From the NCBI GenBank assembly GCA_001771975.1, contig MERE01000165.1:1-6673 (forward strand): 6,673 nucleotides of DNA, in the 5' to 3' direction. The stretch comes from Betaproteobacteria bacterium RIFCSPLOWO2_02_FULL_68_150 (GTDB lineage: Bacteria > Pseudomonadota > Gammaproteobacteria > Burkholderiales > SG8-39). A program made the position numbers and the translations under genes. Positions 1 to 5,905 of this stretch are shown piece after piece. The notes beneath the pieces were generated by a model, which worked only from the letters and a program-made list of their open reading frames with translations, did no database searches and was not told the DNA's origin. Each line of letters begins with the position of its first letter. Within the stretch, counting starts at the first letter, position 1.

Positions 1-2
1 AG

Positions 3-7
3 AGGAG
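3..7 (+). promoter_or_regulatory. Ribosome binding site of the thiolase gene
   Basis: AGGAG lies 7 bases before the ATG at 15. This spacing favours that ATG over the in-frame ATG at 24, which would sit 16 bases away. The promoter must lie upstream of the window. Confidence 0.75.
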
Positions 8-14
8 ACGCCCC

Positions 15-1319
15 ATGGCAGCCATGGCAAGACCGGTCTTCGTTATCGACGGCACGCGCACCCCGTTCCTCAAGGCAAGGAACCGCCCCGGGCCGTTTTC
101 CGGGGGCGACCTCGCGACACAGGCAGGGCGTGCCCTGCTGGTGCGCCAGAAGTTCTCGCCCGCGGACCTCGACGAGGTGATCCTCGGCTGCGCTGCGCCC
201 TCGGTGGACGAGGTGAACATCGGGCGCGTGGTGGCGCTGCGGCTGGGCTGCGGCCAGAAGGTGCCGGGCTGGACCGTGATGCGCAACTGCGCGAGCGGCA
301 TGCAGGCGCTCGACTCGGGCATCAACAACATCCTCGCGGGACGCTCGCAGCTCGTGCTGGCGGGCGGGGTCGACGCGCTTTCACGCGCTCCGCTGCTGTA
401 TGCCGATGCGATGGTGCTGTGGTTCGCGGCCATGATGCAGGCGCGCAGCGCAGGCCAGAAAGCGGCGCTGTTCGCGCGGCTGCCGTTCAAGGCGCTGCTC
501 GCGCCGGTGATCGGCATCATGAAAGGGCTCACCGACCCGATGGTGGGATTGCTCATGGGGCAGACCGCGGAGAACCTCGCCCACCGCTTCGGCATCACGC
601 GTGCGCAGATGGACGAGTTCTCGGTGCGCAGCCACCAGCGCGTCGCGGCGGCGCAGGATCGCGGCACGCTCGCCCCGGGCGGCGGCGAGCTCGAGGCACT
701 TTACGACCGCGACGGCGCGGTCTACGCGCTCGATGACGGCGTGCGGCGCGACGCCTCGGTCGAGGGCCTGGCGAAGCTGAAGCCCTTTTTCGACCGCAAG
801 TACGGCAACGTCACGCCGGGCAACTCGTCGCAGATCACCGACGGCGCAGCCTGGCTGCTGCTCGCCTCCGACGAAGCGGTGCGGCGCCACGGACTCGAAC
901 CGATCGGGCGCATCGTCGATTCGGAATGGGCCGGCCTCGACCCGGCGCAGATGGGGCTGGGGCCGGTGCACGCTGCGACGCCGATCCTGAAGCGCAACGG
1001 CCTCGCGCTCAACGCGCCGGACTACTGGGAGATCAACGAGGCGTTTGCGGCGCAGGTGCTCGGCTGCCTCGCCGCGTGGAAAGACGACAGCTACTGCCGC
1101 GAGCAGCTCGGACTGGAGGCCGCCCTCGGCGAGCTCGACGAGGCGAAACTCAACGTCGATGGCGGCGCCGTCGCGCTCGGCCATCCGGTGGGCGCTTCCG
1201 GCGCGCGCATCGTGCTGCACCTGCTGAGGACCCTGCAGCGCAACGGCGCGAAACGCGGCATCGCCACGATCTGCATCGGTGGCGGGCTGGGCGGCGCGAT
1301 GCTGGTGGAGGCGATTTGA
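15..1319 (+). CDS. fadI: Acetyl-CoA acyltransferase (FadI-type long thiolase)
   Basis: A 434-residue thiolase catalysing the last step of beta-oxidation: CoA-dependent cleavage of 3-ketoacyl-CoA to acetyl-CoA and a shortened acyl-CoA, in the cytoplasm. The catalytic set is complete: nucleophile Cys92 in NCASGMQA, NEAFA at 341-345, His390 in GHPVGASG, and the second cysteine Cys420 in CIGGGLGG. The length matches FadI (about 436) rather than FadA (about 387). The extra length is the long insertion at about residues 125-185, which lines up with the FadI / mitochondrial trifunctional beta-subunit loop and is notably hydrophobic here. The start at 15 has a good AGGAG; a second Met is at residue 4. 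The FadJ-like partner follows after 67 bases, as in the E. coli fadI-fadJ order. The thiolase function is secure. The symbol rests on length, insertion and gene order; substrate chain length cannot be read from the sequence. Confidence 0.93.
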   Translation: MAAMARPVFVIDGTRTPFLKARNRPGPFSGGDLATQAGRALLVRQKFSPADLDEVILGCAAPSVDEVNIGRVVALRLGCGQKVPGWTVMRNCASGMQALDSGINNILAGRSQLVLAGGVDALSRAPLLYADAMVLWFAAMMQARSAGQKAALFARLPFKALLAPVIGIMKGLTDPMVGLLMGQTAENLAHRFGITRAQMDEFSVRSHQRVAAAQDRGTLAPGGGELEALYDRDGAVYALDDGVRRDASVEGLAKLKPFFDRKYGNVTPGNSSQITDGAAWLLLASDEAVRRHGLEPIGRIVDSEWAGLDPAQMGLGPVHAATPILKRNGLALNAPDYWEINEAFAAQVLGCLAAWKDDSYCREQLGLEAALGELDEAKLNVDGGAVALGHPVGASGARIVLHLLRTLQRNGAKRGIATICIGGGLGGAMLVEAI

Positions 1320-1330
1320 AGAACCACGAC

Positions 1331-1365
1331 GTGCTGCACGGCAACGTCCCGTCGCAGTGCAGCAC
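1331..1365 (+). repeat. Paired palindromic 9-mers / hairpin between thiolase and fadJ-like gene
   Basis: GTGCTGCAC (1331-1339) and GTGCAGCAC (1357-1365) are exact reverse complements separated by 17 bases, so the transcript could fold a 9-bp stem. Each arm is itself a palindrome around its central base (GTGC-W-GCAC), so the pair also reads as two copies of one site 26 bases apart. No T-run follows, so an intrinsic terminator is unlikely. It could be an mRNA processing, stability or translation-control hairpin, a pair of protein-binding half-sites, or chance. The structure is seen directly; any function is inferred. Confidence 0.5.
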
Positions 1366-1386
1366 CAACTCTTGGAAAATCCACCC

Positions 1387-3312
1387 ATGAAAAACTGGCG
1401 CTGGGAGAAGGACGCGCAGGACCTCGTCTGGCTCACCTTCGACAAGGCGGGCGAGTCGACCAACACGTTTTCGCGCGAGGCGATCGAGGAGCTCGTCGCC
1501 GCGCTCGACGCGATCGCAGCGCTCAGGCCGAAGGGCCTGGTGGTGCGCTCGGCGAAGGACAACTTCATCGCCGGCGCCGACGTCAAGGAATTCGTCAAGT
1601 TCAAGACGGCCGACGAGGCGCTGGAATTCAACCGCCTGGGCTGGGACATGACGCAGAAGCTGCGCGATCTGCCATTTCCCACCACCGCCATGGTGAATGG
1701 CTTTTGCATGGGCGGCGGGCTGGAGCTGGCGCTCGCCTGCCGCTACCGTGTCGCGCTCGATGAACCGAATACGCGCTTCGCCTTCCCCGAGGTGATGCTC
1801 GGCATCTGGCCGTCCTGGCACGGGCTGATGTGGCTGCCCAAGCTGGTCGGACCGACGGCGGCCTTCGACATGCTGCTCACCGGCAAGACGGTGGATGCGC
1901 GCAAGGCAAAGCGCATCGGACTGGTGACGCAGGCGGTGCCGCTGCGCATCCTCGAGAATACCGCGCGCATGGTGACGCTCGAGGCGCCCGCGCCGCGGCC
2001 CCTGCCCCTCGTCGAGCGCATGCTGCTCGGACCGCTGCGCGGCGTGGTGGTGTCGCAGGCGCGCAAGCAGGTCGCGAAACGCGCCCGCCGCGAGCACTAC
2101 CCGGCGCCCTACGCGATTCTCGACGCCTGGCAGAAATACGACGGCGACCCCTTCGTCGCGCCGCAGGATCCGACCTGCTCGCTCAAGGCGCTGTTCGAGC
2201 ATCCGACCACCGCCAACCTGATCCGCATCTTCTTCCTGCAGGAGCGGCTCAAGTCGCTCGGCAAGGGCGCCGCTTCCGCGCCGCGTCACGTCCACGTGGT
2301 GGGTGCCGGGGTGATGGGCGGCGACATCGCCGCGCTGTGCGCGATGCGCGGCATGACCGTCTCGCTGCAGGACACCGCGCCCGAGCGTCTGGCGCCGGCG
2401 GTGCAGCGCGCGGCGAAGCTCTTCGAGCGGCGGCTGCGCGACAAGCACCGCGTGCGCGATGCGCTCGACCGGCTGATTCCCGACGTCTCCGGAGCCGGCG
2501 CCGCGCGCGCCGACGTGATCATCGAAGCGATCTTCGAGAACCTGGTGGCCAAGCGCGAGTTGTTCGCCAAGCTCGAAGCGCTCGCCAAGCCCGGCGCGGT
2601 GCTCGCCAGCAACACCTCGAGCCTGAAGCTCGCCGACATCGCGGAAGCGGTGAAGGACCCCTCGCGGCTGGTCGGGATCCATTTCTTCAACCCGGTGCCG
2701 CAGATGATGCTGGTCGAGGTCGTCTCGGCAAGCCGCACCGACCCGGAGTACGCAGCGCGGGCGGCGGCGTTCGTGCGCGCGCTCGACAAGCTGCCGTTGC
2801 CGGTGAAGGACTCGCCTGGATTTCTCGTCAACCGGGTGCTCGGACCGTATATGCAGAATGCGTTCCGCATGCTCGATGAAGGCATCAAGCCCGAGACCAT
2901 CGACGCCGCGATGGAAGATTTCGGCATGCCGATGGGACCGATCGAGCTCGCCGACACCGTCGGGCTCGACATCTGCCTCGCCGCCGGGAAGGAACTGGCG
3001 AAGAAGGGTGCCGCGGGCGAGGCCGAGGCACCGCAGACTTTGCTCAACAAGGTCGCGCTCGGGCACCTGGGCAGGAAGACCGGACAGGGGATTTATCGCT
3101 ACGAGAACGGCAAGGTGGTGAAGGGTCCAGCGGACCGCTACCTGAAGGACCTGGTGGACGCGCTGATCGAACCCTACCTTGCCGAGGCTTCGGCGGTGCA
3201 TGCCGAGGGCATCGTCGGCGACGCCGACCTGATCGACGCCGGCCTCATCTTCGGCACCGGCTTCGCGCCGTTTCGCGGCGGGCCGCTGCACTATCTCGCG
3301 ACGCGCAAATAG
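1387..3312 (+). CDS. fadJ: FadJ-type enoyl-CoA hydratase / 3-hydroxyacyl-CoA dehydrogenase fusion
   Basis: A 641-residue multifunctional beta-oxidation alpha subunit. It hydrates 2-enoyl-CoA and then oxidises the 3-hydroxyacyl-CoA with NAD+. The N-terminal crotonase domain (about 1-190) shows IAGADVKEF at 61-69 and the two expected catalytic glutamates, Glu113 (GGGLE) and Glu135 (FPE). Their 22-residue spacing matches E. coli FadJ as I recall it rather than FadB (20). After a linker, the NAD-binding domain starts at about 301 (GAGVMGG at 306-312). SNTSS is at 408-412, and the dehydrogenase dyad His432 (HFFNP) / Glu444 has the normal 12-residue spacing. The C-terminal domains run from about 475 to the end. 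The protein stops right after FRGGPLHYL, roughly 55-70 residues short of FadB/FadJ, and the next gene begins at once, so no detached tail is present. The loop WPSWHG at 141-146 replaces the usual P-G-x-G-G segment. The start is the ATG at 1387, with only a weak GGA upstream; the longer frame back to 1279 does not resemble the family. Confidence 0.92.
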   Translation: MKNWRWEKDAQDLVWLTFDKAGESTNTFSREAIEELVAALDAIAALRPKGLVVRSAKDNFIAGADVKEFVKFKTADEALEFNRLGWDMTQKLRDLPFPTTAMVNGFCMGGGLELALACRYRVALDEPNTRFAFPEVMLGIWPSWHGLMWLPKLVGPTAAFDMLLTGKTVDARKAKRIGLVTQAVPLRILENTARMVTLEAPAPRPLPLVERMLLGPLRGVVVSQARKQVAKRARREHYPAPYAILDAWQKYDGDPFVAPQDPTCSLKALFEHPTTANLIRIFFLQERLKSLGKGAASAPRHVHVVGAGVMGGDIAALCAMRGMTVSLQDTAPERLAPAVQRAAKLFERRLRDKHRVRDALDRLIPDVSGAGAARADVIIEAIFENLVAKRELFAKLEALAKPGAVLASNTSSLKLADIAEAVKDPSRLVGIHFFNPVPQMMLVEVVSASRTDPEYAARAAAFVRALDKLPLPVKDSPGFLVNRVLGPYMQNAFRMLDEGIKPETIDAAMEDFGMPMGPIELADTVGLDICLAAGKELAKKGAAGEAEAPQTLLNKVALGHLGRKTGQGIYRYENGKVVKGPADRYLKDLVDALIEPYLAEASAVHAEGIVGDADLIDAGLIFGTGFAPFRGGPLHYLATRK

Positions 3313-3314
3313 CC

Positions 3315-3728
3315 GTGGGCAAAGCCTCGCACCAGCCGCCGGGCCTGGAATTGCCGAAGAACCGGCAGCCGGCGCTGCGCGTGCTGCCGATGCCGGCGGA
3401 CGCGAACCAGAACGGCGACATCTTCGGCGGCTGGATCATGGCGCAGGTGGACATTGCCGGCGGCACGGTCGCGGGAAAGGTCGCGCGTGGCCGCGTCGCC
3501 ACCGTCGCCGTGAACGCCTTCGTCTTCAAGCAGCCGGTGCAGATCGGCGACCTGCTGTCGTTTTACGCCGACGTGGTGCGCATCGGAAACACCTCGGTGA
3601 CGATCAACGTCGAGGTGTACGCCGAGCGCGGCCGCGCCGACACCAGGGTGGTCAAGGTCACCGAGGCGACGCTCACCTACGTCGCCATCGACCGCAGCGG
3701 CAAGCCGCGCCCGATTCCTGCGGCGTGA
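3315..3728 (+). CDS. yciA: YciA-type acyl-CoA thioesterase (hotdog fold)
   Basis: A 137-residue single-hotdog thioesterase close to YciA in length (E. coli about 132) and motifs. It would hydrolyse acyl-CoA to free acid plus CoA in the cytoplasm, usually as a hexamer. Visible signatures are MPADANQNGDIFGGWIM (26-42) followed by Asp46 in AQVD, which corresponds to the catalytic aspartate of Haemophilus YciA; HGR-like ARGRVATVAV at 58-67; a GD-L turn at 78-80; TSVTINVEV at 93-101; and the closing YVAID...GKPRPIP. The GTG start at 3315 lies 2 bases after the fadJ-like stop with no Shine-Dalgarno of its own, pointing to translational coupling. Family members often begin nearer residue 15-20 here, but no better start is present. 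In this operon it may relieve CoA trapping during beta-oxidation; that role is inferred from context. Confidence 0.9.
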   Translation: MGKASHQPPGLELPKNRQPALRVLPMPADANQNGDIFGGWIMAQVDIAGGTVAGKVARGRVATVAVNAFVFKQPVQIGDLLSFYADVVRIGNTSVTINVEVYAERGRADTRVVKVTEATLTYVAIDRSGKPRPIPAA

Positions 3729-4528
3729 GCGGCGCAATCGTGCTGCTGCACGGCGTGGCGAGCAATCGTACGCGCTGGTCGGAATTCGTGGCGACGACGT
3801 CGCTGTGCGAATCGTGGGCGCTGCTGCGGCCCGACCTGCGCGGCAACGGTGCCGCCGTATATCGAGGCCGCCTCGGCATGGTGGAGTGGTGCGCCGATCT
3901 CGCGGCGCTGCTCGATGGCGAAGACCATGCCAAGGCGATTGTCGTGGGGCACTGCCTGGGCGCCAACATCGCGCTCAATTTCGCGGCGCAGTTCCCGCGA
4001 CGCACTCAGGGCTTGGTACTGATCGAGCCGATGCCGCCTGAGGCGCTGACCGGCAAGATGCGCGAAGTGCGGCGGCTGAGGCCGCTACTTCATGTTCTGA
4101 TCCCGATCGTCAGAGCGTTGAATGGCCTCGGTCTTCACCGGGGTCAACTGGCGCCGCTCGATCTGGAAGTGCTGGACCGCGAGACGCGCGCCGCGCTCGC
4201 CAGACATCCGGAAGGCGAGGCGCAACTTGCGAAGTACGCGTCGCCCTTGCTTGACCTGCGCACTACCGCGACCGGCGCTTATCTCCAGTCGCTGCTCGCG
4301 GTAACGGAGGACCTGCCCCCGCCTGAACGAATTGACGCGCCGGTGCTCGCGCTCATCGCCGAGCGCAGCACCTTCACCGACGCCGGATCGACACGCGCTT
4401 ACCTCGCGCGCCTTGCCGATTGCGAATCCGTCGCGCTGCCCACGAAACATTGGATCCCGACCGAGCAGCCGCAGGCGATGCGTGAGGTGATCGAGAGCTG
4501 GATCGGGCGGCGATTTCCGGTGCGTTGA
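3725..4528 (+). CDS. Alpha/beta hydrolase with cysteine nucleophile
   Basis: A 267-residue single-domain alpha/beta hydrolase with no signal peptide. It has the early strand and oxyanion-hole segment IVLLHGVASNR (5-15), then RPDLRGNG (35-42), the nucleophile elbow GHCLG (75-79) and the late histidine His242 in KHWIPTEQP. The elbow carries Cys77 (codon TGC) where serine is usual. The canonical acid position after the sixth strand (LIAERST) holds Ser215 rather than Asp; Asp219 or Glu213 could substitute. Cysteine elbows occur in dienelactone hydrolases and PHA synthases, but this protein is too short for a synthase. Residues about 105-200 form the lid. The GTG start overlaps the yciA stop in GTGA, so the gene is translationally coupled to the beta-oxidation genes. 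Some stretches (for example 4088-4120) are less GC-rich than the neighbouring genes. An ester, thioester or lactone substrate is possible; no specific function can be assigned. Confidence 0.85.
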   Translation: MSGAIVLLHGVASNRTRWSEFVATTSLCESWALLRPDLRGNGAAVYRGRLGMVEWCADLAALLDGEDHAKAIVVGHCLGANIALNFAAQFPRRTQGLVLIEPMPPEALTGKMREVRRLRPLLHVLIPIVRALNGLGLHRGQLAPLDLEVLDRETRAALARHPEGEAQLAKYASPLLDLRTTATGAYLQSLLAVTEDLPPPERIDAPVLALIAERSTFTDAGSTRAYLARLADCESVALPTKHWIPTEQPQAMREVIESWIGRRFPVR

Positions 4529-4540
4529 CGACGCGGGCAG

Positions 4541-4558
4541 GCGGGCCGCTCAGCCCGC
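4541..4558. terminator. Possible hairpin at convergent gene ends
   Basis: GCGGGC (4541-4546) pairs with GCCCGC (4553-4558) around a 6-base loop. An alternative 7-bp pairing uses CGCGGGC at 4532-4538 with GCCCGCG at 4553-4559. It sits in the 21-base gap between the hydrolase stop (4528) and the marC-family stop (4550), and reaches into the last marC-family codons. There is no T-run on either strand, so it is not a classic intrinsic terminator. Its position suggests a bidirectional stop or an mRNA-end stabiliser, but chance pairing is likely in DNA this rich in G+C. Confidence 0.35.
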
Positions 4559-5182
4559 GAGCCCCGGAAACAGCGCCTTCAAGCCGTCGGCCATGGTCTG
4601 CACCGCCATCGCGGCGAGCAGCAGCCCGAGAATGCGCGTCGCAATGTTGAGGCCGGTGGTGCCGAGCCGCGCTTCGATCTGATGCGCGCGGCGCAAGATC
4701 GCCCACGACACCAGGCACACCAGAGCGATGCACACGACGATGGCGGCCTGATGGCCGAGACCGCCTTTCTCGGCGGCGATGATCGAGGTGCTGATCGCGC
4801 CCGGGCCGGCGAGCAGTGGAATCGCGAGCGGCACCACGCCGGGCACTTCGCCCGCCTCGAGCTCGCGCGCCTCGGCCTGCGACTGGCGCACTCCGCCCGC
4901 CTGGGCATTGAGCATCGCGAGCGCCATCAGCAGCAGCACCAGCCCGCCGCCGACGCGAAACGCCGGCAGGCTGGCCCCGATCGCGGCGAGCAGCGCTTCG
5001 CCGAAAAAGGTGGCGAGCGCGAGCACGGCGAACACCGTGAGCGCGACCACCCGTGCCAGCCGGTGCACCTCCTCGGCAGCGCGCGTCTGCGTGAAGGCGA
5101 GAAAGAACGGGACTGCCAGGAAGGGATCGACGACCGCCGTCAGCGTGACGACGAAGCGCAAATACTCGGTCAGCGCTCCCAC
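4550..5182 (-). CDS. MarC-family integral membrane protein (UPF0056)
   Basis: A 210-residue inner-membrane protein of the MarC/UPF0056 family, a normal length. About six hydrophobic segments are visible: roughly residues 7-30, 43-60, 62-93, 114-137, 145-165 and 176-198. Family hallmarks are VDPFLAVPFFLAF at 18-30, VPLAIPLLAGPGAIST at 117-132 in the second half, and TRILGLLLAAMAVQ at 182-195. A charged loop at about 100-113 separates the halves. The family was long annotated as multiple antibiotic resistance proteins, but that role for E. coli MarC was not supported; some archaeal relatives are described as amino-acid transporters. Substrate unknown. The start is GTG at 5182, 4 bases after the GST-like stop, so it is probably co-transcribed and coupled. 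No Met alternative fits the first membrane segment. Confidence 0.88.
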   Translation of the reverse strand: MGALTEYLRFVVTLTAVVDPFLAVPFFLAFTQTRAAEEVHRLARVVALTVFAVLALATFFGEALLAAIGASLPAFRVGGGLVLLLMALAMLNAQAGGVRQSQAEARELEAGEVPGVVPLAIPLLAGPGAISTSIIAAEKGGLGHQAAIVVCIALVCLVSWAILRRAHQIEARLGTTGLNIATRILGLLLAAMAVQTMADGLKALFPGLAG

Positions 5183-5186
5183 GCGC

Positions 5187-5843
5187 CTACTTTTTCGCGC
5201 GCGCGTACATCGCCGCCTGCGCGATCTTCCGATCTTCGTTGACCCGGGCGAACGCCGGGCGCTCGGCGAGCATCTTGAGGTAAGGCTTCAGCTGCGCGAT
5301 GCCTTCGAGCGCGTCGCCTCCGTAGGCCAGCTTGGTCGCCATCGACACCAGCGGCAGGTGCACGAACGCGGCGCAGTCGGCGAGCGTCAGTTCCTGCCCC
5401 GCGAGGTACGGCTCGAATTTCGCGACCGCCTTGAAGGCGCGCACGCCCTTGGCGATGTCGCGCTCGACGTCAGACCTGGTTTCGTCGCTATACGGCTTGC
5501 CCGAGAACAGCCCGCCGTACAGGCGCCGTACCACCAGCTCCATGTGCAGCTCCATGAACGCGATCAGCTCGCGCACCTGGGCGCGCGCCAGCGGCGCCAC
5601 CGGCAGCAGCGGCTTCTGCGGATAGGCGTCCTCGAGAAATTCGCAGATCGCCTGCGATTCGCGCAGCAGCACGCCGTCGACCACCAGATAGGGCACCTTG
5701 CCCATCGGGCTCCTGGCAAGATACTCGTCCTTCTGCGACGGGAGGCAGTTCGAATCCTCCTCGAACGCGACGCCCTTTTCCAGCAGCGCGAGGCGCACCT
5801 TGTTGTGATAGTTGCTGACGTGGAAACCGCACAGCTTGAGCAT
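5187..5843 (-). CDS. Glutathione S-transferase family protein
   Basis: A 218-residue soluble GST of typical length. The N-terminal thioredoxin-like domain (about 1-78) contains the candidate catalytic Ser10 in VSNYHNKVRLAL (Tyr12 is an alternative), the cis-proline Pro51 in GKVPYLVVDG, and the glutathione gamma-glutamyl-binding pair Glu62-Ser63 in RESQAICEFLED. The all-helical C-terminal domain (about 88-218) has the conserved folding motif LTLADCAAF with Asp156. It probably conjugates or otherwise uses glutathione in the cytoplasm; class and substrate cannot be fixed from sequence. The start at 5843 has GGAG 5 bases upstream. It is the first gene of a two-gene unit with the MarC-family gene and diverges from kynA. 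Confidence 0.9.
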   Translation of the reverse strand: MLKLCGFHVSNYHNKVRLALLEKGVAFEEDSNCLPSQKDEYLARSPMGKVPYLVVDGVLLRESQAICEFLEDAYPQKPLLPVAPLARAQVRELIAFMELHMELVVRRLYGGLFSGKPYSDETRSDVERDIAKGVRAFKAVAKFEPYLAGQELTLADCAAFVHLPLVSMATKLAYGGDALEGIAQLKPYLKMLAERPAFARVNEDRKIAQAAMYARAKK

Positions 5844-5848
5844 CTTTT

Positions 5849-5852
5849 CTCC
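5849..5852 (-). promoter_or_regulatory. Ribosome binding site of the GST-like gene
   Basis: Reading the minus strand, GGAG precedes the ATG at 5843 by 5 bases (AAAAG spacer). It supports this start. Confidence 0.65.
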
Positions 5853-5872
5853 GCAGGAAAATCGAGCGTGGC

Positions 5873-5878
5873 ATTATA
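5873..5878 (-). promoter_or_regulatory. Candidate -10 element for the GST-like / marC-family unit
   Basis: The minus strand reads TATAAT, a perfect -10 hexamer, in an otherwise GC-rich 62-base divergent gap. Transcription would begin near 5866 and leave a leader of about 22 bases before the GST-like ATG. The region 16-18 bases further upstream (around 5895-5902) has no good TTGACA match and overlaps the kynA ribosome binding site, so the promoter would be weak or activator-dependent. The same AT-rich patch may serve kynA on the plus strand, where only a poorer -10 match is seen. Confidence 0.5.
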
Positions 5879-5891
5879 GACGCCGCCTGCC

Positions 5892-5897
5892 GAGGAG
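5892..5897 (+). promoter_or_regulatory. Ribosome binding site of kynA
   Basis: GAGGAG lies 8 bases before the ATG at 5906 and fixes this start. Confidence 0.75.
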
Positions 5898-5905
5898 ACC
5901 GCGCC

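Noticed and set aside
1212..1220. A third GTGCTGCAC inside the thiolase gene
   Set aside because: It encodes Val-Leu-His with ordinary codons. It counts as background for the intergenic pair rather than a separate site.
1279..1386. An upstream extension of the fadJ-like gene by 36 codons
   Set aside because: The extension overlaps the thiolase 3' end, is Arg/Trp-rich and unlike any crotonase N-terminus. The ATG at 1387 gives the expected family start.
381..1709. A 442-codon minus-strand open frame across the thiolase gene and the fadJ-like start
   Set aside because: It crosses two well-supported genes in antisense, and its composition is low-complexity Arg/Ala/Ser without a family signature.
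1150..3291. A 713-codon open frame on the minus strand opposite the fadJ-like gene
   Set aside because: It is antisense to a gene with complete catalytic motifs on the plus strand. Its product is rich in Arg, His and Gly with no recognisable domain, as expected from the complement of GC-rich codons.
3725..4528. The hydrolase as a PHA synthase, because of its cysteine elbow
   Set aside because: PHA synthases are at least about 350 residues with a conserved longer N-terminal region. At 267 residues, with an ordinary lid, this is a generic alpha/beta hydrolase.
4779..5879. A 366-codon plus-strand open frame opposite the MarC-family and GST-like genes
   Set aside because: It spans two real minus-strand genes and their junction, and the translation has no domain character.
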